Below are positions 1-7,656 of a DNA stretch of 64,000 bases, in pieces (position 1 is the stretch's first letter; each line of letters begins with the position of its first letter). Under the pieces are notes generated by a model, which saw only the letters and a program-made list of their open reading frames with translations, had not been told where the DNA came from and made no database searches. Made by a program: the position numbers and the translations under genes. Location of the stretch: contig NZ_JBHRZT010000039.1 in NCBI RefSeq assembly GCF_042649685.1, forward strand, positions 1-64,000, read 5' to 3'. This DNA is from Bacillus_BA songklensis. GTDB lineage: Bacteria; Bacillota; Bacilli; Bacillales; Bacillaceae_H.

Positions 1-82
<82 letters not shown>

Positions 83-85
83 ACG

Positions 86-265
86 AAAAGCGGAGAAAGC
101 TCGTTTAAACCGATAGGATGTTGGAGCTTCTGGCGGAAGAGACGATAGTCTCAACAGAGGAAGCGAAACAGCCGTACGGTTTGGCTTTCACAGCTAGACA
201 ATCAAGAAAAGCGGAGAAAGCTCGCTCATATCCATAGGGCATTGGAGCTTCTGACAGAGAAACCG
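86..265 (+). repeat. Imperfect direct duplication in the 23S-5S spacer
   Basis: Two related blocks lie in the spacer at about 86-147 and 204-265. Both begin GAAAAGCGGAGAAAGCTCG and later carry TTGGAGCTTCTG, with diverged bases between. They look like a tandem duplication of a spacer element. The rest of the spacer, to 392, holds nothing I recognise. Confidence 0.6.
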
Positions 266-392
266 CTCTTTGGTTTCGTCGGAAGACGCGAAATGACCGT
301 AGGATATAGCTTGCGCAACTGGACAATGAAAAGCACAACACGCTTTCCTCAGCAACGTGTTATCTAGTTTTGAAGGAACAACCTTCATATAG

Positions 393-508
<116 letters not shown>

Positions 509-510
509 TA

Positions 511-545
511 TTGAAACCCCTATATTTAATGATTGGGGGTTTTTT
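511..545 (+). terminator. Terminator after 5S rRNA
   Basis: AACCCC and GGGGGTTTTTTA form a G+C stem around an A/T-rich loop, followed by a T run. It sits directly after 5S. The tRNAs follow immediately, so read-through or a separate promoter must serve them. Confidence 0.7.
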
Positions 546-558
546 ATGGTTTTTATTT

Positions 559-630
559 GGCCCGTTGGTCAAGTGGTTAAGACACCGCCCTTTCACGGCG
601 GTAACACGGGTTCGAATCCCGTACGGGTCA
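559..630 (+). tRNA. tRNA-Glu (anticodon TTC)
   Basis: Acceptor halves GGCCCGT and ACGGGTC pair (with one G-T pair), and the anticodon stem CCGCC/GGCGG encloses the loop CTTTCAC with anticodon TTC. The T arm carries GGTTCGAATCC. CCA is not encoded. Confidence 0.93.
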
Positions 631-700
631 TCTTAAAGGATGGCAGACTAAGTTCGCGACGTCCCTGCCGCAACGTCTGCACTTGCACATCCTGTGCATC

Positions 701-776
701 GGAGGATTAGCTCAGCTGGGAGAGCACCTGCCTTACAAGCAGGGGGTCGGCGGTTCGATCCCGTCATCCTCCACCA
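701..776 (+). tRNA. tRNA-Val (anticodon TAC)
   Basis: Cloverleaf with acceptor GGAGGAT/ATCCTCC, anticodon stem CCTGC/GCAGG and loop CTTACAA (anticodon TAC), and T arm GGTTCGATCCC. The 3' CCA is encoded. Confidence 0.95.
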
Positions 777-782
777 TTATAT

Positions 783-857
783 TGGGCTATAGCCAAGCGG
801 TAAGGCAACGGACTTTGACTCCGTCATGCGTTGGTTCGAATCCAGCTAGCCCAGCCA
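783..857 (+). tRNA. tRNA-Gln (anticodon TTG)
   Basis: Acceptor TGGGCTA/TAGCCCA with discriminator G and encoded CCA. The anticodon stem ACGGA/TCCGT encloses loop CTTTGAC with anticodon TTG. The T arm is GGTTCGAATCC. Confidence 0.94.
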
Positions 858-873
858 TTCATTATTCATTGAT

Positions 874-949
874 GAGCCATTAGCTCAGTCGGTAGAGCAT
901 CTGACTTTTAATCAGAGGGTCGAAGGTTCGAGTCCTTCATGGCTCACCA
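874..949 (+). tRNA. tRNA-Lys (anticodon TTT)
   Basis: Acceptor GAGCCAT/ATGGCTC with encoded CCA, anticodon loop CTTTTAA (anticodon TTT) on stem CTGA/TCAG, and a regular T arm. Confidence 0.95.
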
Positions 950-970
950 CCATTAGTAAAGATATCACTT

Positions 971-1067
971 GCGGGTGTGCCGGAACTTGTCAGAAGGCGC
1001 ACAGGACTTAAAATTCAGCGGTAGATGACTGCCGTACCGTTAGGATGTTTGATTCCCATCACCCGCT
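971..1067 (+). tRNA. Degenerate tRNA-Leu(TAA)-like gene
   Basis: The 7-bp acceptor GCGGGTG/CACCCGC is intact and a long class II variable arm follows the anticodon region ACAGGACTTAAAA, as in Bacillus tRNA-Leu(TAA). The anticodon stem is damaged (CAGGA against TTCAG leaves an A-A mismatch and a G-T pair). The T arm lacks TTCGA and pairs badly, the discriminator is T instead of A, and no CCA is encoded. It is either a tRNA pseudogene or an unusual tRNA-like RNA of the kind called tRNA-Other in B. cereus; that comparison is from memory. Confidence 0.6.
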
Positions 1068-1090
1068 CAATTATTATTTCCTTTGTTTAT

Positions 1091-1164
<74 letters not shown>

Positions 1165-1186
1165 TTAATTTATATATGAGCTAATT

Positions 1187-1225
1187 AAAAAAGCATTGAG
1201 TGAGTACTCACTCAATGCTTTTTTT
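1187..1225 (+). terminator. Terminator of the rRNA/tRNA cluster
   Basis: Near-perfect inverted repeat AAAGCATTGAGTGAG / CTCACTCAATGCTTT followed by a T run: a strong intrinsic terminator 22 bases after tRNA-Ile. Confidence 0.92.
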
Positions 1226-1444
1226 GACTGTTGAGAAAGTTCTTGCACTTGTTAACAAATACCTTTTTTAAAAAAATAGAACGTCAAAAATTCGGTTCGT
1301 ATAGAGTACGGATGAAACTATTATGAAATTGATTCATTTAATTTTTAGTATTATTTTGCTATATATTTCAGATGTATTTGCTATAGATCTTGCTCTTATT
1401 AATGACAAATAATGATTTTTTTGCATTATTTTGTCGAAAAAACA

Positions 1445-1472
1445 TTGAAAATTTTATTTGAATTGATATAAT
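1445..1472 (+). promoter_or_regulatory. Sigma-A-type promoter of the structured leader
   Basis: TTGAAA at 1445-1450 and TATAAT at 1467-1472 are separated by 16 bases. The expected start of transcription is near 1479. No gene starts within the next 350 bases; a structured segment with a terminator follows instead. Confidence 0.65.
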
Positions 1473-1478
1473 CTAAAT

Positions 1479-1694
1479 CGAGATTAAAAAAAATAATTTT
1501 GCAATAGGTTTATAGTACCAATTATATAAGGAAGAAAGGTACCACAGTTTGATGGGAAACAGAGTGCCTGTCACCAGTTAAACAGTACTTTATCATAAAT
1601 GAAGAATTTTGGTTTTTTTGTAAGGGACCTGCAGAAGAACTAAAACGCTTTCTGTTTCTAGGTGGAAAATCTACAAACAGTAAGCGTTTTTTAT
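1479..1694 (+). ncRNA. Candidate structured leader RNA or sRNA ending in a terminator hairpin
   Basis: About 215 bases run from a good promoter to a hairpin at 1642-1694, where AAAACGCTT and AAGCGTTTTTT plus inner CTGTTT/AAACAG pair and end in T residues. Upstream, GTACC (1516-1520) and GGTAC (about 1538) can pair, as can GTTT/GAAAC within 1547-1560. It matches no riboswitch consensus I know (not T-box, c-di-GMP-I, SAM or c-di-AMP). It may be an sRNA, or an attenuator for the chemoreceptor gene that begins at 1958. Confidence 0.45.
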
Positions 1695-1834
1695 TTATTT
1701 GATAAAGTCCTATATTGGATATGTAACACTATGATTTTTAATACAGAATTTGAATTAAATTAGATCGTTCAGCAATGAGCGTTCAACGAAAATACCATAG
1801 GTACCAGAATATATGGCGGGGATTATAGGTATTC
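1695..1834 (+). other. Intergenic, nothing recognised
   Basis: A/T-rich sequence between the leader terminator and the small reading frame at 1835. GCGTTCAACG and CGTTCAGC occur as a loose direct repeat around 1767-1792. I see no clear sigma-D motility promoter for the downstream receptor. Confidence 0.4.
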
Positions 1835-1918
1835 ATGGAAGATTTATTTGCATCCTTAAGTGACATAGAGTCCATTAGAAGCCAAATAGCTCAAATTCAT
1901 GAGGGTGTCACAGCGTAA
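1835..1918 (+). CDS. Possible 27-residue peptide upstream of the chemoreceptor
   Basis: An ATG frame of 27 codons (starts MEDLFASLSD, ends IHEGVTA) lies 40 bases before the receptor start. A GGCGGGG run 12-18 bases upstream is a poor ribosome site. The composition is amphipathic and acidic, with no family recognised. It could be a leader peptide, the tail of a decayed gene, or chance. Confidence 0.25.
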   Translation: MEDLFASLSDIESIRSQIAQIHEGVTA

Positions 1919-1957
1919 ACGAATGGGTATAAAGATAAGTTTTTGAGAGGGGAAAAT

Positions 1958-3694
1958 ATGATACTTCAAACAAAAGAGGAAAAACACAGAAGAAACCGTA
2001 AGTCCAAATTAAAGTTGAAATTAGGAACAAAGATCAATTTAATCGTTTTAGGAATTATCCTATTTTTATCGTCAGTAGTAGCAACTATTGTTATTCAGCA
2101 AGTAACGATAGGAATAAAACAGTTTGCGGTAGAAAAGGCAAAAGGAGATTTAGGTTTAGCCCATCGGTACATAAAAAATAAATACCCTGGTGAGTGGATG
2201 ATTAAAAACGGAAAGTTATATAAAGGCTCAACCGTTATGAACGAAAATTTCGAGGTCGTTGATAAAATAGGGAAAGACACCGGGGATACGGTCACGATTT
2301 TTCAAGAAGAGACTCGAATATCAACAAACGTCACGAAAGATGGCGGGCGGGCTATCGGAACACAAGTATCATCAGAAGTAGCAAATTCCGTATTGAAGAG
2401 GGGTGAAAACTACTATGGAGAAGCTGAGGTCGCAGGGAATTGGTATCAAACGGCCTATATGCCCCTTAAGGACCGTAACGGAGAGGCAATCGGAATTTTG
2501 TATGTAGGAGCCTCCCAAAAAATTATCGATACAACGATAGCCTCGTTTCTCAAGATATTTGTCATGGTGCTGGTTGTGGTGATTCTCCTTTCAGTCCTGG
2601 TAACGTTATGGTTCACACGTAGGTTAAAGAAGAGATTAACAGCCATTTCACATGCATTGGATATGGCAGGAAAGGGAGACTTTACAACGGACGTTGTAGA
2701 TGATGCCGGAGATGAACTAAGCGATCTTTCGAACAGCTATAATTCTATGAAAGAAAACCTGCGTAGCATGATTCATGAAGTACTGCAAACATCTGAACAA
2801 GTTGCAGCTTCATCGGAAGAGCTAACTGCCGGTGCTGAGCAAGCAAGTAAGGCCACGGAACAAATCACAGAAGCGATTCAAGAAGTAGCTAATGGGGCTG
2901 AAACCCAAATGGTACATGTAGAAGAAAGTGCAAATTCCTTAGAAGAGGTAACCATTGGCATTCAACATATTGCAGAAAATTCTTCATCCATTGCAGAATC
3001 TGGTACACAGTTAACAGAACAAGCTAAACAGGGCGGAGAGTATGTAGGGAAGACGGCGCAACAAATAAATGCGATTCATCAATCCGTGGACGTAAGCGGA
3101 GAAGTCATTGAGTTGCTGGATAAAAGATCGCGGGAAATAGGCAAAATCACAAAGGTTATCACAGACATTGCCAATCAAACCAACTTGTTAGCATTAAATG
3201 CAGCAATTGAAGCTGCACGGGCCGGGGAGCATGGCAAGGGATTCGCGGTTGTGGCAGATGAAGTCCGTAAACTTGCCGAGCAATCTCAGCAGTCGTCTAC
3301 TCAAATTTCGGAACTCATTAAAGAAATTCAAGTAGATATGGCCCGTTCAACTGATTCGATCAACCAAGTGAAAGCAGATGTGCAAGATGGACTGGGAATT
3401 GTCGAAAAGACTCAGGCAAGTTTTAAAGAAATCCTTGATTCAATGGAGAAAATAGGGGCACAGATTGATGAAATGGCGGCAACGACAGAGCAAATATCAG
3501 CTGGTGCCCAAGAGGTAAGTGCAACTGTTGATGGTATCACGACCATCTCAAGGGAAACCTCCATGCATTCCCAAAGCGTGGCAGCTTCAACGGAAGAACA
3601 GTTGGCTTCCATGGAAGAAATTACAGCGTCGGCTAACTCCTTATCCAAAATGGCGATGAACTTACAAGAACTCATGTACAAATTTAAAGTATAA
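1958..3694 (+). CDS. Methyl-accepting chemotaxis protein with single Cache sensor
   Basis: A transmembrane chemoreceptor that would signal to CheA/CheW. The order is a basic N-terminus, TM1 (about residues 25-46), an extracellular single-Cache-type domain of about 150 residues (YMPLKDRNGEAIGILYVG), TM2 (about 200-220), HAMP, and a long coiled-coil signalling domain. The hairpin tip includes DITNQTNLLALNAAIEAARA-like sequence near residue 410, the invariant core of the family. The ATG at 1958 is chosen because GAGAGGGG lies 6 bases before it; a TTG at 1943 would put that ribosome site inside the gene. It has no che or receptor neighbours and stands alone after the rRNA/tRNA cluster. The ligand is not predictable; single-Cache receptors usually bind small organic acids or amino acids. 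Confidence 0.92.
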   Translation: MILQTKEEKHRRNRKSKLKLKLGTKINLIVLGIILFLSSVVATIVIQQVTIGIKQFAVEKAKGDLGLAHRYIKNKYPGEWMIKNGKLYKGSTVMNENFEVVDKIGKDTGDTVTIFQEETRISTNVTKDGGRAIGTQVSSEVANSVLKRGENYYGEAEVAGNWYQTAYMPLKDRNGEAIGILYVGASQKIIDTTIASFLKIFVMVLVVVILLSVLVTLWFTRRLKKRLTAISHALDMAGKGDFTTDVVDDAGDELSDLSNSYNSMKENLRSMIHEVLQTSEQVAASSEELTAGAEQASKATEQITEAIQEVANGAETQMVHVEESANSLEEVTIGIQHIAENSSSIAESGTQLTEQAKQGGEYVGKTAQQINAIHQSVDVSGEVIELLDKRSREIGKITKVITDIANQTNLLALNAAIEAARAGEHGKGFAVVADEVRKLAEQSQQSSTQISELIKEIQVDMARSTDSINQVKADVQDGLGIVEKTQASFKEILDSMEKIGAQIDEMAATTEQISAGAQEVSATVDGITTISRETSMHSQSVAASTEEQLASMEEITASANSLSKMAMNLQELMYKFKV

Positions 3695-3727
3695 TTTAGA
3701 TTACAAAGCCTGATCATGATTAAGCTG

Positions 3728-3768
3728 AGAGTGTAGAGAAAGGGAGATTTTTTCTTTACACTCTTTTC
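3728..3768 (+). terminator. Terminator after the chemoreceptor
   Basis: AGAGTGTAGAGAAA pairs with TTTCTTTACACTCT with one mismatch and is followed by TTTT. It ends the single-gene receptor transcript. Confidence 0.8.
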
Positions 3769-3850
3769 ATTTTGGGAGACTTGAAATATCATGATGTCAG
3801 AACAGAAAGGCCATGAATAGCATAAACGGTAAAAACTGATGTTGAAAAAT

Positions 3851-3957
3851 TAAAGGACCGGTCATGAAAGTCCAGCAAAATCAGAGGATTCCGTGACGGG
3901 TCCTTTCAGTAAAGATCAATTTTTATCATTAATTCGAGACTTATGGGACAGCCTCCT
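3851..3957 (+). repeat. Dispersed repeat R2, copy a
   Basis: It opens AAAGGACCGGTCATGAAAGT and closes the inner palindrome with GTGACGGGTCCTTTCAG, then continues to GAGACTTATGGGACAGCCTC. The same order occurs inverted at 34228-34335 and, diverged, at 23636-23738. The end sequence resembles an insertion-sequence terminus, but no transposase is present. It abuts the R1 copy that starts at 3954. Confidence 0.7.
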
Positions 3958-4052
3958 TAATTTTTCAACCTCTATCACTAGGCTTTTTTCTATTCGCATC
4001 TTTCTGTTCTCTCATCTTGAATGAGCTTACAAAGGTTCTCGGATTCATATAC
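3954..4052 (+). repeat. Dispersed repeat R1, decayed copy (E)
   Basis: It carries the R1 left module: CTTAATTTTTCAACCTCT, then CTGTTCTCTCATCTTGA and GAGCTTACAAAGGTTCTCG, then jumps directly to the R1 right border GATTCATATA. Both hairpins present in the full copies (18860-19271, 32440-32588) are missing, as after a clean internal deletion. Confidence 0.65.
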
Positions 4053-4133
4053 AGGGAGAAGGCGTATTCTAATAAAAGAATAACAATAGTTGCATCTAGC
4101 ATAAAACCATGATATCGTTATAAACATACTAAT

Positions 4134-4156
4134 TGACCATTTTGTTATTTTGGTCA
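4134..4156 (+). promoter_or_regulatory. Putative TetR operator, copy 1
   Basis: TGACCA (4134-4139), 11 bases, TGGTCA (4151-4156): a 23-bp palindrome 17 bases before the TetR gene. The same arrangement with the same spacing recurs at 4771-4793 before the target gene, so autoregulation is likely. Confidence 0.7.
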
Positions 4157-4172
4157 GAGTGGAGGCGGAAAA

Positions 4173-4745
4173 GTGGCGATTGATCGTAGACAGTCAATCA
4201 TTCAAGCAGCGACAAAATCCTTTTCCTTATTTGGCTATAAAGCAACCACAATGGATCAGGTAGCTAAATTGGCCAATGTCGGAAAAGGGACCATTTATAC
4301 ATTTTTTAAAAACAAAGAGGAGCTGTTTGATGAAATTGTATCATCCATGATTATGGAAATGAAAGAGGCAGCAGATCAGGTGATGGACCGTGATCGATCT
4401 TTTTTCGAAAATGCCCACCAGGCGCTTTATTGTATTCTAGAGTTCCGAAAACAACATCAGCTTATGATTAAGCTGACACAAGAAGAAAAGGAAATGGGCA
4501 CACCAGCTGTACAAGAAGTGATGGAGCGGGTTGAGATTGCCATCGTTTCTTATATCAAGCAAAAGATTGAAGCAGCGATTCAAAAAGGAGAAATCCGGGA
4601 ATGTGATCCTGAGATTACGGCTTTTCTCCTCATTAAAATGTATATTGCCCTTGTCTCGGACTGGGAAAAGCGTCACGAACCTTTATCTAAAGAAATGATT
4701 GCACAATTAATTGAATTTTATTTATTGCGTGGATTATCAATGTAG
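4173..4745 (+). CDS. TetR/AcrR family transcriptional regulator
   Basis: A 190-residue one-component repressor. An N-terminal helix-turn-helix (about residues 8-55, with TMDQVAKLANVGKGTIYTFF) is followed by an all-helical ligand and dimerisation domain. The GTG start at 4173 follows GGAGG. It is followed on the same strand by the YhgE/Pip membrane protein 120 bases away, and both genes carry the same 23-bp palindrome upstream. The simplest model is that it represses itself and that gene and is released by a membrane-active compound. The ligand is unknown. The domain call is secure; the target is inferred from the shared operator. Confidence 0.9.
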   Translation: MAIDRRQSIIQAATKSFSLFGYKATTMDQVAKLANVGKGTIYTFFKNKEELFDEIVSSMIMEMKEAADQVMDRDRSFFENAHQALYCILEFRKQHQLMIKLTQEEKEMGTPAVQEVMERVEIAIVSYIKQKIEAAIQKGEIRECDPEITAFLLIKMYIALVSDWEKRHEPLSKEMIAQLIEFYLLRGLSM

Positions 4746-4770
4746 ATGGTCCATCTTTTATGGTTTAAAA

Positions 4771-4793
4771 TGACCAAATGAATAAAACGGTCA
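4771..4793 (+). promoter_or_regulatory. Putative TetR operator, copy 2
   Basis: TGACCA, 11 bases, CGGTCA: the same half-sites and spacing as 4134-4156, placed 73 bases before the YhgE-type gene. Confidence 0.7.
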
Positions 4794-4865
4794 AATGTTG
4801 AAAGGTGAAAAATTCAATGAATAAATAGGTTATATTTTCTTATTCGAGAGGACAGGAGGTTTGTC

Positions 4866-7394
4866 ATGAAAGGTTTGTCAACGCTAATAGAGGAATTTTC
4901 AGCAGTGGTTAAAAATCGTAAAATTTTAATTTCTGTTATTGGTGTGTTATTCGTCCCTTTGCTTTACAGCAGCGTGCTTTTATGGGCTTTTTGGGATCCA
5001 TACGGTCATGTAGATAAATTGCCTGTAGCCGTGGTAAATGAAGATAGGGGTGCAACAATGGATGGCGAAAAGCTAAATATAGGGGATGAGCTGATTGACA
5101 ATTTAAAAGAAGAGAAGAAATTCGATTGGAAGTTTGTAAGCAAAGAGGGAGCCCAAAAAGGACTTACCAGCCAAAAGTATTATATGATAATCGAAATTCC
5201 GAAAGACTTCTCTCAAAATGCTACAACTCTGAAAGAGGAACATCCGAAGAAATTAGATCTGATTTACACAGCAAACGAAGGATCTAACTTTTTATCTACT
5301 AAAATCGGGGATTCAGCCATTGCACGGATCAAGGAAGAAGTGTCGAATAATATAACAGAAACTTATGCGGAGACAGTTTTTGCGGATATTAAAGATGTAT
5401 CAAAAGGATTAGCAGATGCAAGCGAAGGAGCCGGCAAGCTACATGATGGAATCGATTCAGCGAAAAATGGAGCAAATGACCTTCAAGGAGGAATCGATAA
5501 AGTCAAGAATGGAATAAATGAAGTCCATGGAGGAATTGATAAGGCTAAAAATGGAGTAAACGAGCTTCACAATGGTATTGATTCAGCTCAAAACGGGGCA
5601 AATGAAATCCACGGAGGAATTGACAACGCTAAAAGCGGAGTGAACGAGCTTCATAATGGCATTAATTCAGCTGAAAATGGAGCAAATAATCTTTACAATG
5701 GGATTGACTCAGCAAAAAGTGGAGCGGATAAACTTAATAAAGGAATTAATGAAACGAGTGAGGGAGCCGGCAAGCTTCATATAGGTATTGAGGATGCCAA
5801 AGGCGGAGCAGAAACTATTTCTTCTGGATTAGATCAATCGCTTGCCGGGATGAATGAGCTGAATGGCAAATTGCCGCAATTGACAAGTGGTTCCGAGAAA
5901 GTAAGCGAAGGAGCCGGCCAATTGGCATCTTCTTTAACTCAATGGACTGAAGGTGCACAAAGTGTAAAAGACGGTGCTGCCCAAGTGAGTGCAGGACTAG
6001 ATGAAATGATTCAAAAAATTGGTGGTATGATCGCTCAAACAAGCGACCCCCAACAAAAAGCAGTTCTTCAATCAATGAAAGATAATTTGACCAAGTTAGC
6101 TGCTGGAAATGAGCAGGTAGAGGGCGGATTAAACGAGTTGTCAGCTTCTGCTTCAAAAATGAAAGACGAAGCAGAGGGTCTATCAGCAGGAGCCAATCAG
6201 CTTCATCAAGGACAATTAGCGCTCGGTGATGGAATGAAGCGTTTAATCCAGGGGCAAGAACAGTTAGCAAATGGAAGTAAACAGCTATCTTCAGGACTAG
6301 GTGAATTGGCAGTTGGTTCAGCTAAACTACAGGATGGTACAAATAGACTTGCTTCAGGTTCTGGTGAACTTGTCAATGGAATGAGCAAGCTAGCTGATGG
6401 TTCCGGTGAGCTGGCAAATGGGATGAATAAGTTATCAGACGGTTCCGGTGAGCTGGCAAATGGGATGAACAAGTTATCAGACGGTTCTGGCGAGCTGGCA
6501 AACGGCATGAACAAACTATCAAGCGGTTCCGGTGAGCTGGCAAACGGCATGAACAAACTATCAAGCGGTTCCGGTGAGCTGGCAAATGGGATGAACAAGT
6601 TATCAGACGGTTCCGGTGAGCTGGCAAATGGGATGAACGAGCTATCGGAAGGCTCAAACGAATTGGCTTCCAAGCTTTCTAATGGTGCGAAAGAAATGAG
6701 TGATGTAAAAGCAAATGATGAGGTGTACAATATGTTTGCAGACCCTGTGGATGTGAAAAATACAAAAATCAACAAAGTTCCAAACTACGGTACAGGGGTT
6801 GCTCCTTATTTTGTATCACTAAGCTTATTTGTCGGTGCTTTAGTAATTTCAATCGTCTTTCCGTTTTATGAGCCGGCCAATGTTCCGAAGAATGGATTTA
6901 GTTGGTTTATCGGAAAGTTTGGTATCCTTGCTGTAGTAGGAGTTATACAAGCATTGTTGGTAGACGCAATCTTATTAGTTGGTTTAGGCATGGAAGTACA
7001 AAGTGTTCCGCTATTCCTTCTATTTAGTGTCTTCACGAGTCTGACGTTCATGGCGCTGATTCAAATGCTTGTGACCCCTTTAGGCAATCCGGGACGATTT
7101 ATAGCGATTATCATTTTAATTTTGCAGCTCTCAACAAGTGCAGGAACTTTCCCTCTGGAATTAATACCGGCTGCGCTCCAGCCTTTCCATAGCTGGCTGC
7201 CGATGTCCTACTCAGTGGCTGGATTTAAAGCAGTCATTTCAAGTGGTGACTTTGCATTCATGTGGAACAATGCAACGGTTTTATCCATGTTCCTGGTCAT
7301 TGCCGCTGCGGGTACAATCACATACTTGACCATACAGCACAAACGTAAATTTAGTGCAATGGTTGAGGAAAAAGGCAATACAATCAATTCTTAA
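4866..7394 (+). CDS. YhgE/Pip-type membrane protein with long repeat region
   Basis: An 842-residue membrane protein of the YhgE / phage-infection-protein (Pip) family, related to ABC-2-type permeases. TM1 is at about residues 20-42, followed by an extracellular domain of about 600 residues. A C-terminal block of five or six TM segments follows (from about 655), with the family's proline/glycine-rich loop in LSTSAGTFPLELIPA. Most of the extracellular part is built of 14-residue repeats of the form GID-AK-GAN-L and, later, GSGELANGMNKLSD, likely long helical coils. AGGAGG sits 5 bases before ATG. Relatives serve as phage receptor components or in export of cell-envelope compounds; the cargo here is unknown. 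A TetR regulator sits directly upstream with a shared operator, which argues for inducible export or stress response. Confidence 0.85.
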   Translation: MKGLSTLIEEFSAVVKNRKILISVIGVLFVPLLYSSVLLWAFWDPYGHVDKLPVAVVNEDRGATMDGEKLNIGDELIDNLKEEKKFDWKFVSKEGAQKGLTSQKYYMIIEIPKDFSQNATTLKEEHPKKLDLIYTANEGSNFLSTKIGDSAIARIKEEVSNNITETYAETVFADIKDVSKGLADASEGAGKLHDGIDSAKNGANDLQGGIDKVKNGINEVHGGIDKAKNGVNELHNGIDSAQNGANEIHGGIDNAKSGVNELHNGINSAENGANNLYNGIDSAKSGADKLNKGINETSEGAGKLHIGIEDAKGGAETISSGLDQSLAGMNELNGKLPQLTSGSEKVSEGAGQLASSLTQWTEGAQSVKDGAAQVSAGLDEMIQKIGGMIAQTSDPQQKAVLQSMKDNLTKLAAGNEQVEGGLNELSASASKMKDEAEGLSAGANQLHQGQLALGDGMKRLIQGQEQLANGSKQLSSGLGELAVGSAKLQDGTNRLASGSGELVNGMSKLADGSGELANGMNKLSDGSGELANGMNKLSDGSGELANGMNKLSSGSGELANGMNKLSSGSGELANGMNKLSDGSGELANGMNELSEGSNELASKLSNGAKEMSDVKANDEVYNMFADPVDVKNTKINKVPNYGTGVAPYFVSLSLFVGALVISIVFPFYEPANVPKNGFSWFIGKFGILAVVGVIQALLVDAILLVGLGMEVQSVPLFLLFSVFTSLTFMALIQMLVTPLGNPGRFIAIIILILQLSTSAGTFPLELIPAALQPFHSWLPMSYSVAGFKAVISSGDFAFMWNNATVLSMFLVIAAAGTITYLTIQHKRKFSAMVEEKGNTINS
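5449..5742 (+). repeat. 42-bp (14-codon) repeats, N-terminal set
   Basis: Seven consecutive 14-residue units starting GID or GIN (for example GIDSAKNGANDLQG, GIDKAKNGVNELHN). They are diverged at the DNA level, so this is an old expansion. They encode part of the extracellular coil of the YhgE-type protein. Confidence 0.8.
6357..6650 (+). repeat. 42-bp minisatellite, C-terminal set (7 copies)
   Basis: Seven in-frame 42-bp units encoding GSGELANGMNKLSD variants. Units 2 to 7 are almost identical in DNA, so the array was expanded or homogenised recently and its copy number probably varies between strains. Confidence 0.88.
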
Positions 7395-7401
7395 AAGTAA
7401 A

Positions 7402-7438
7402 CAAGCTCTTTCCTTGAAAATGGGAAAGAGCTTTTTAT
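7402..7438 (+). terminator. Terminator after the YhgE-type gene
   Basis: AAGCTCTTTCC and GGGAAAGAGCTTTTT form a stem with an 8-base loop and a T tail, 8 bases after the stop codon. Confidence 0.9.
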
Positions 7439-7576
7439 TTACGGGTGTAAAATATTGTTTTTAATCATCTGTGGCTCAATTATATACGGAAAAATTGTGT
7501 AATCATTTTCTTTTTTTATTCATGATAGGTCCGTTCCCTTTTTTTAGAAAGGGACGATCCTATTATGAGTTCAATA

Positions 7577-7599
7577 TTTTCCACCCTATCGGTCAATGT
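7577..7599 (+). promoter_or_regulatory. Putative response-regulator site upstream of the sugar permeases
   Basis: TTCCACCCTATCGGTCAAT resembles the two stronger copies at 9462-9484 and 9711-9734 (CACTCTATTGTTCA). All three lie upstream of genes of this importer. The likely binder is the AraC-type response regulator encoded at 13120-14700; this is inference. Confidence 0.4.
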
Positions 7600-7656
7600 A
7601 AGCAGTTTCATAAAAATTTCAATTCACTAAAATAAAGATATGGGAGGTGCAAGAGG

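Noticed and set aside
1479..1694. Known riboswitch (c-di-GMP-I, T-box, SAM, preQ1)
   Set aside because: Conserved core sequences of these classes are missing; kept only as an unidentified structured RNA.
6206..6775. Long minus-strand frame through the 42-bp repeats
   Set aside because: It is an antisense shadow produced by the in-frame repeat array of the YhgE-type gene; no ribosome site or family likeness.
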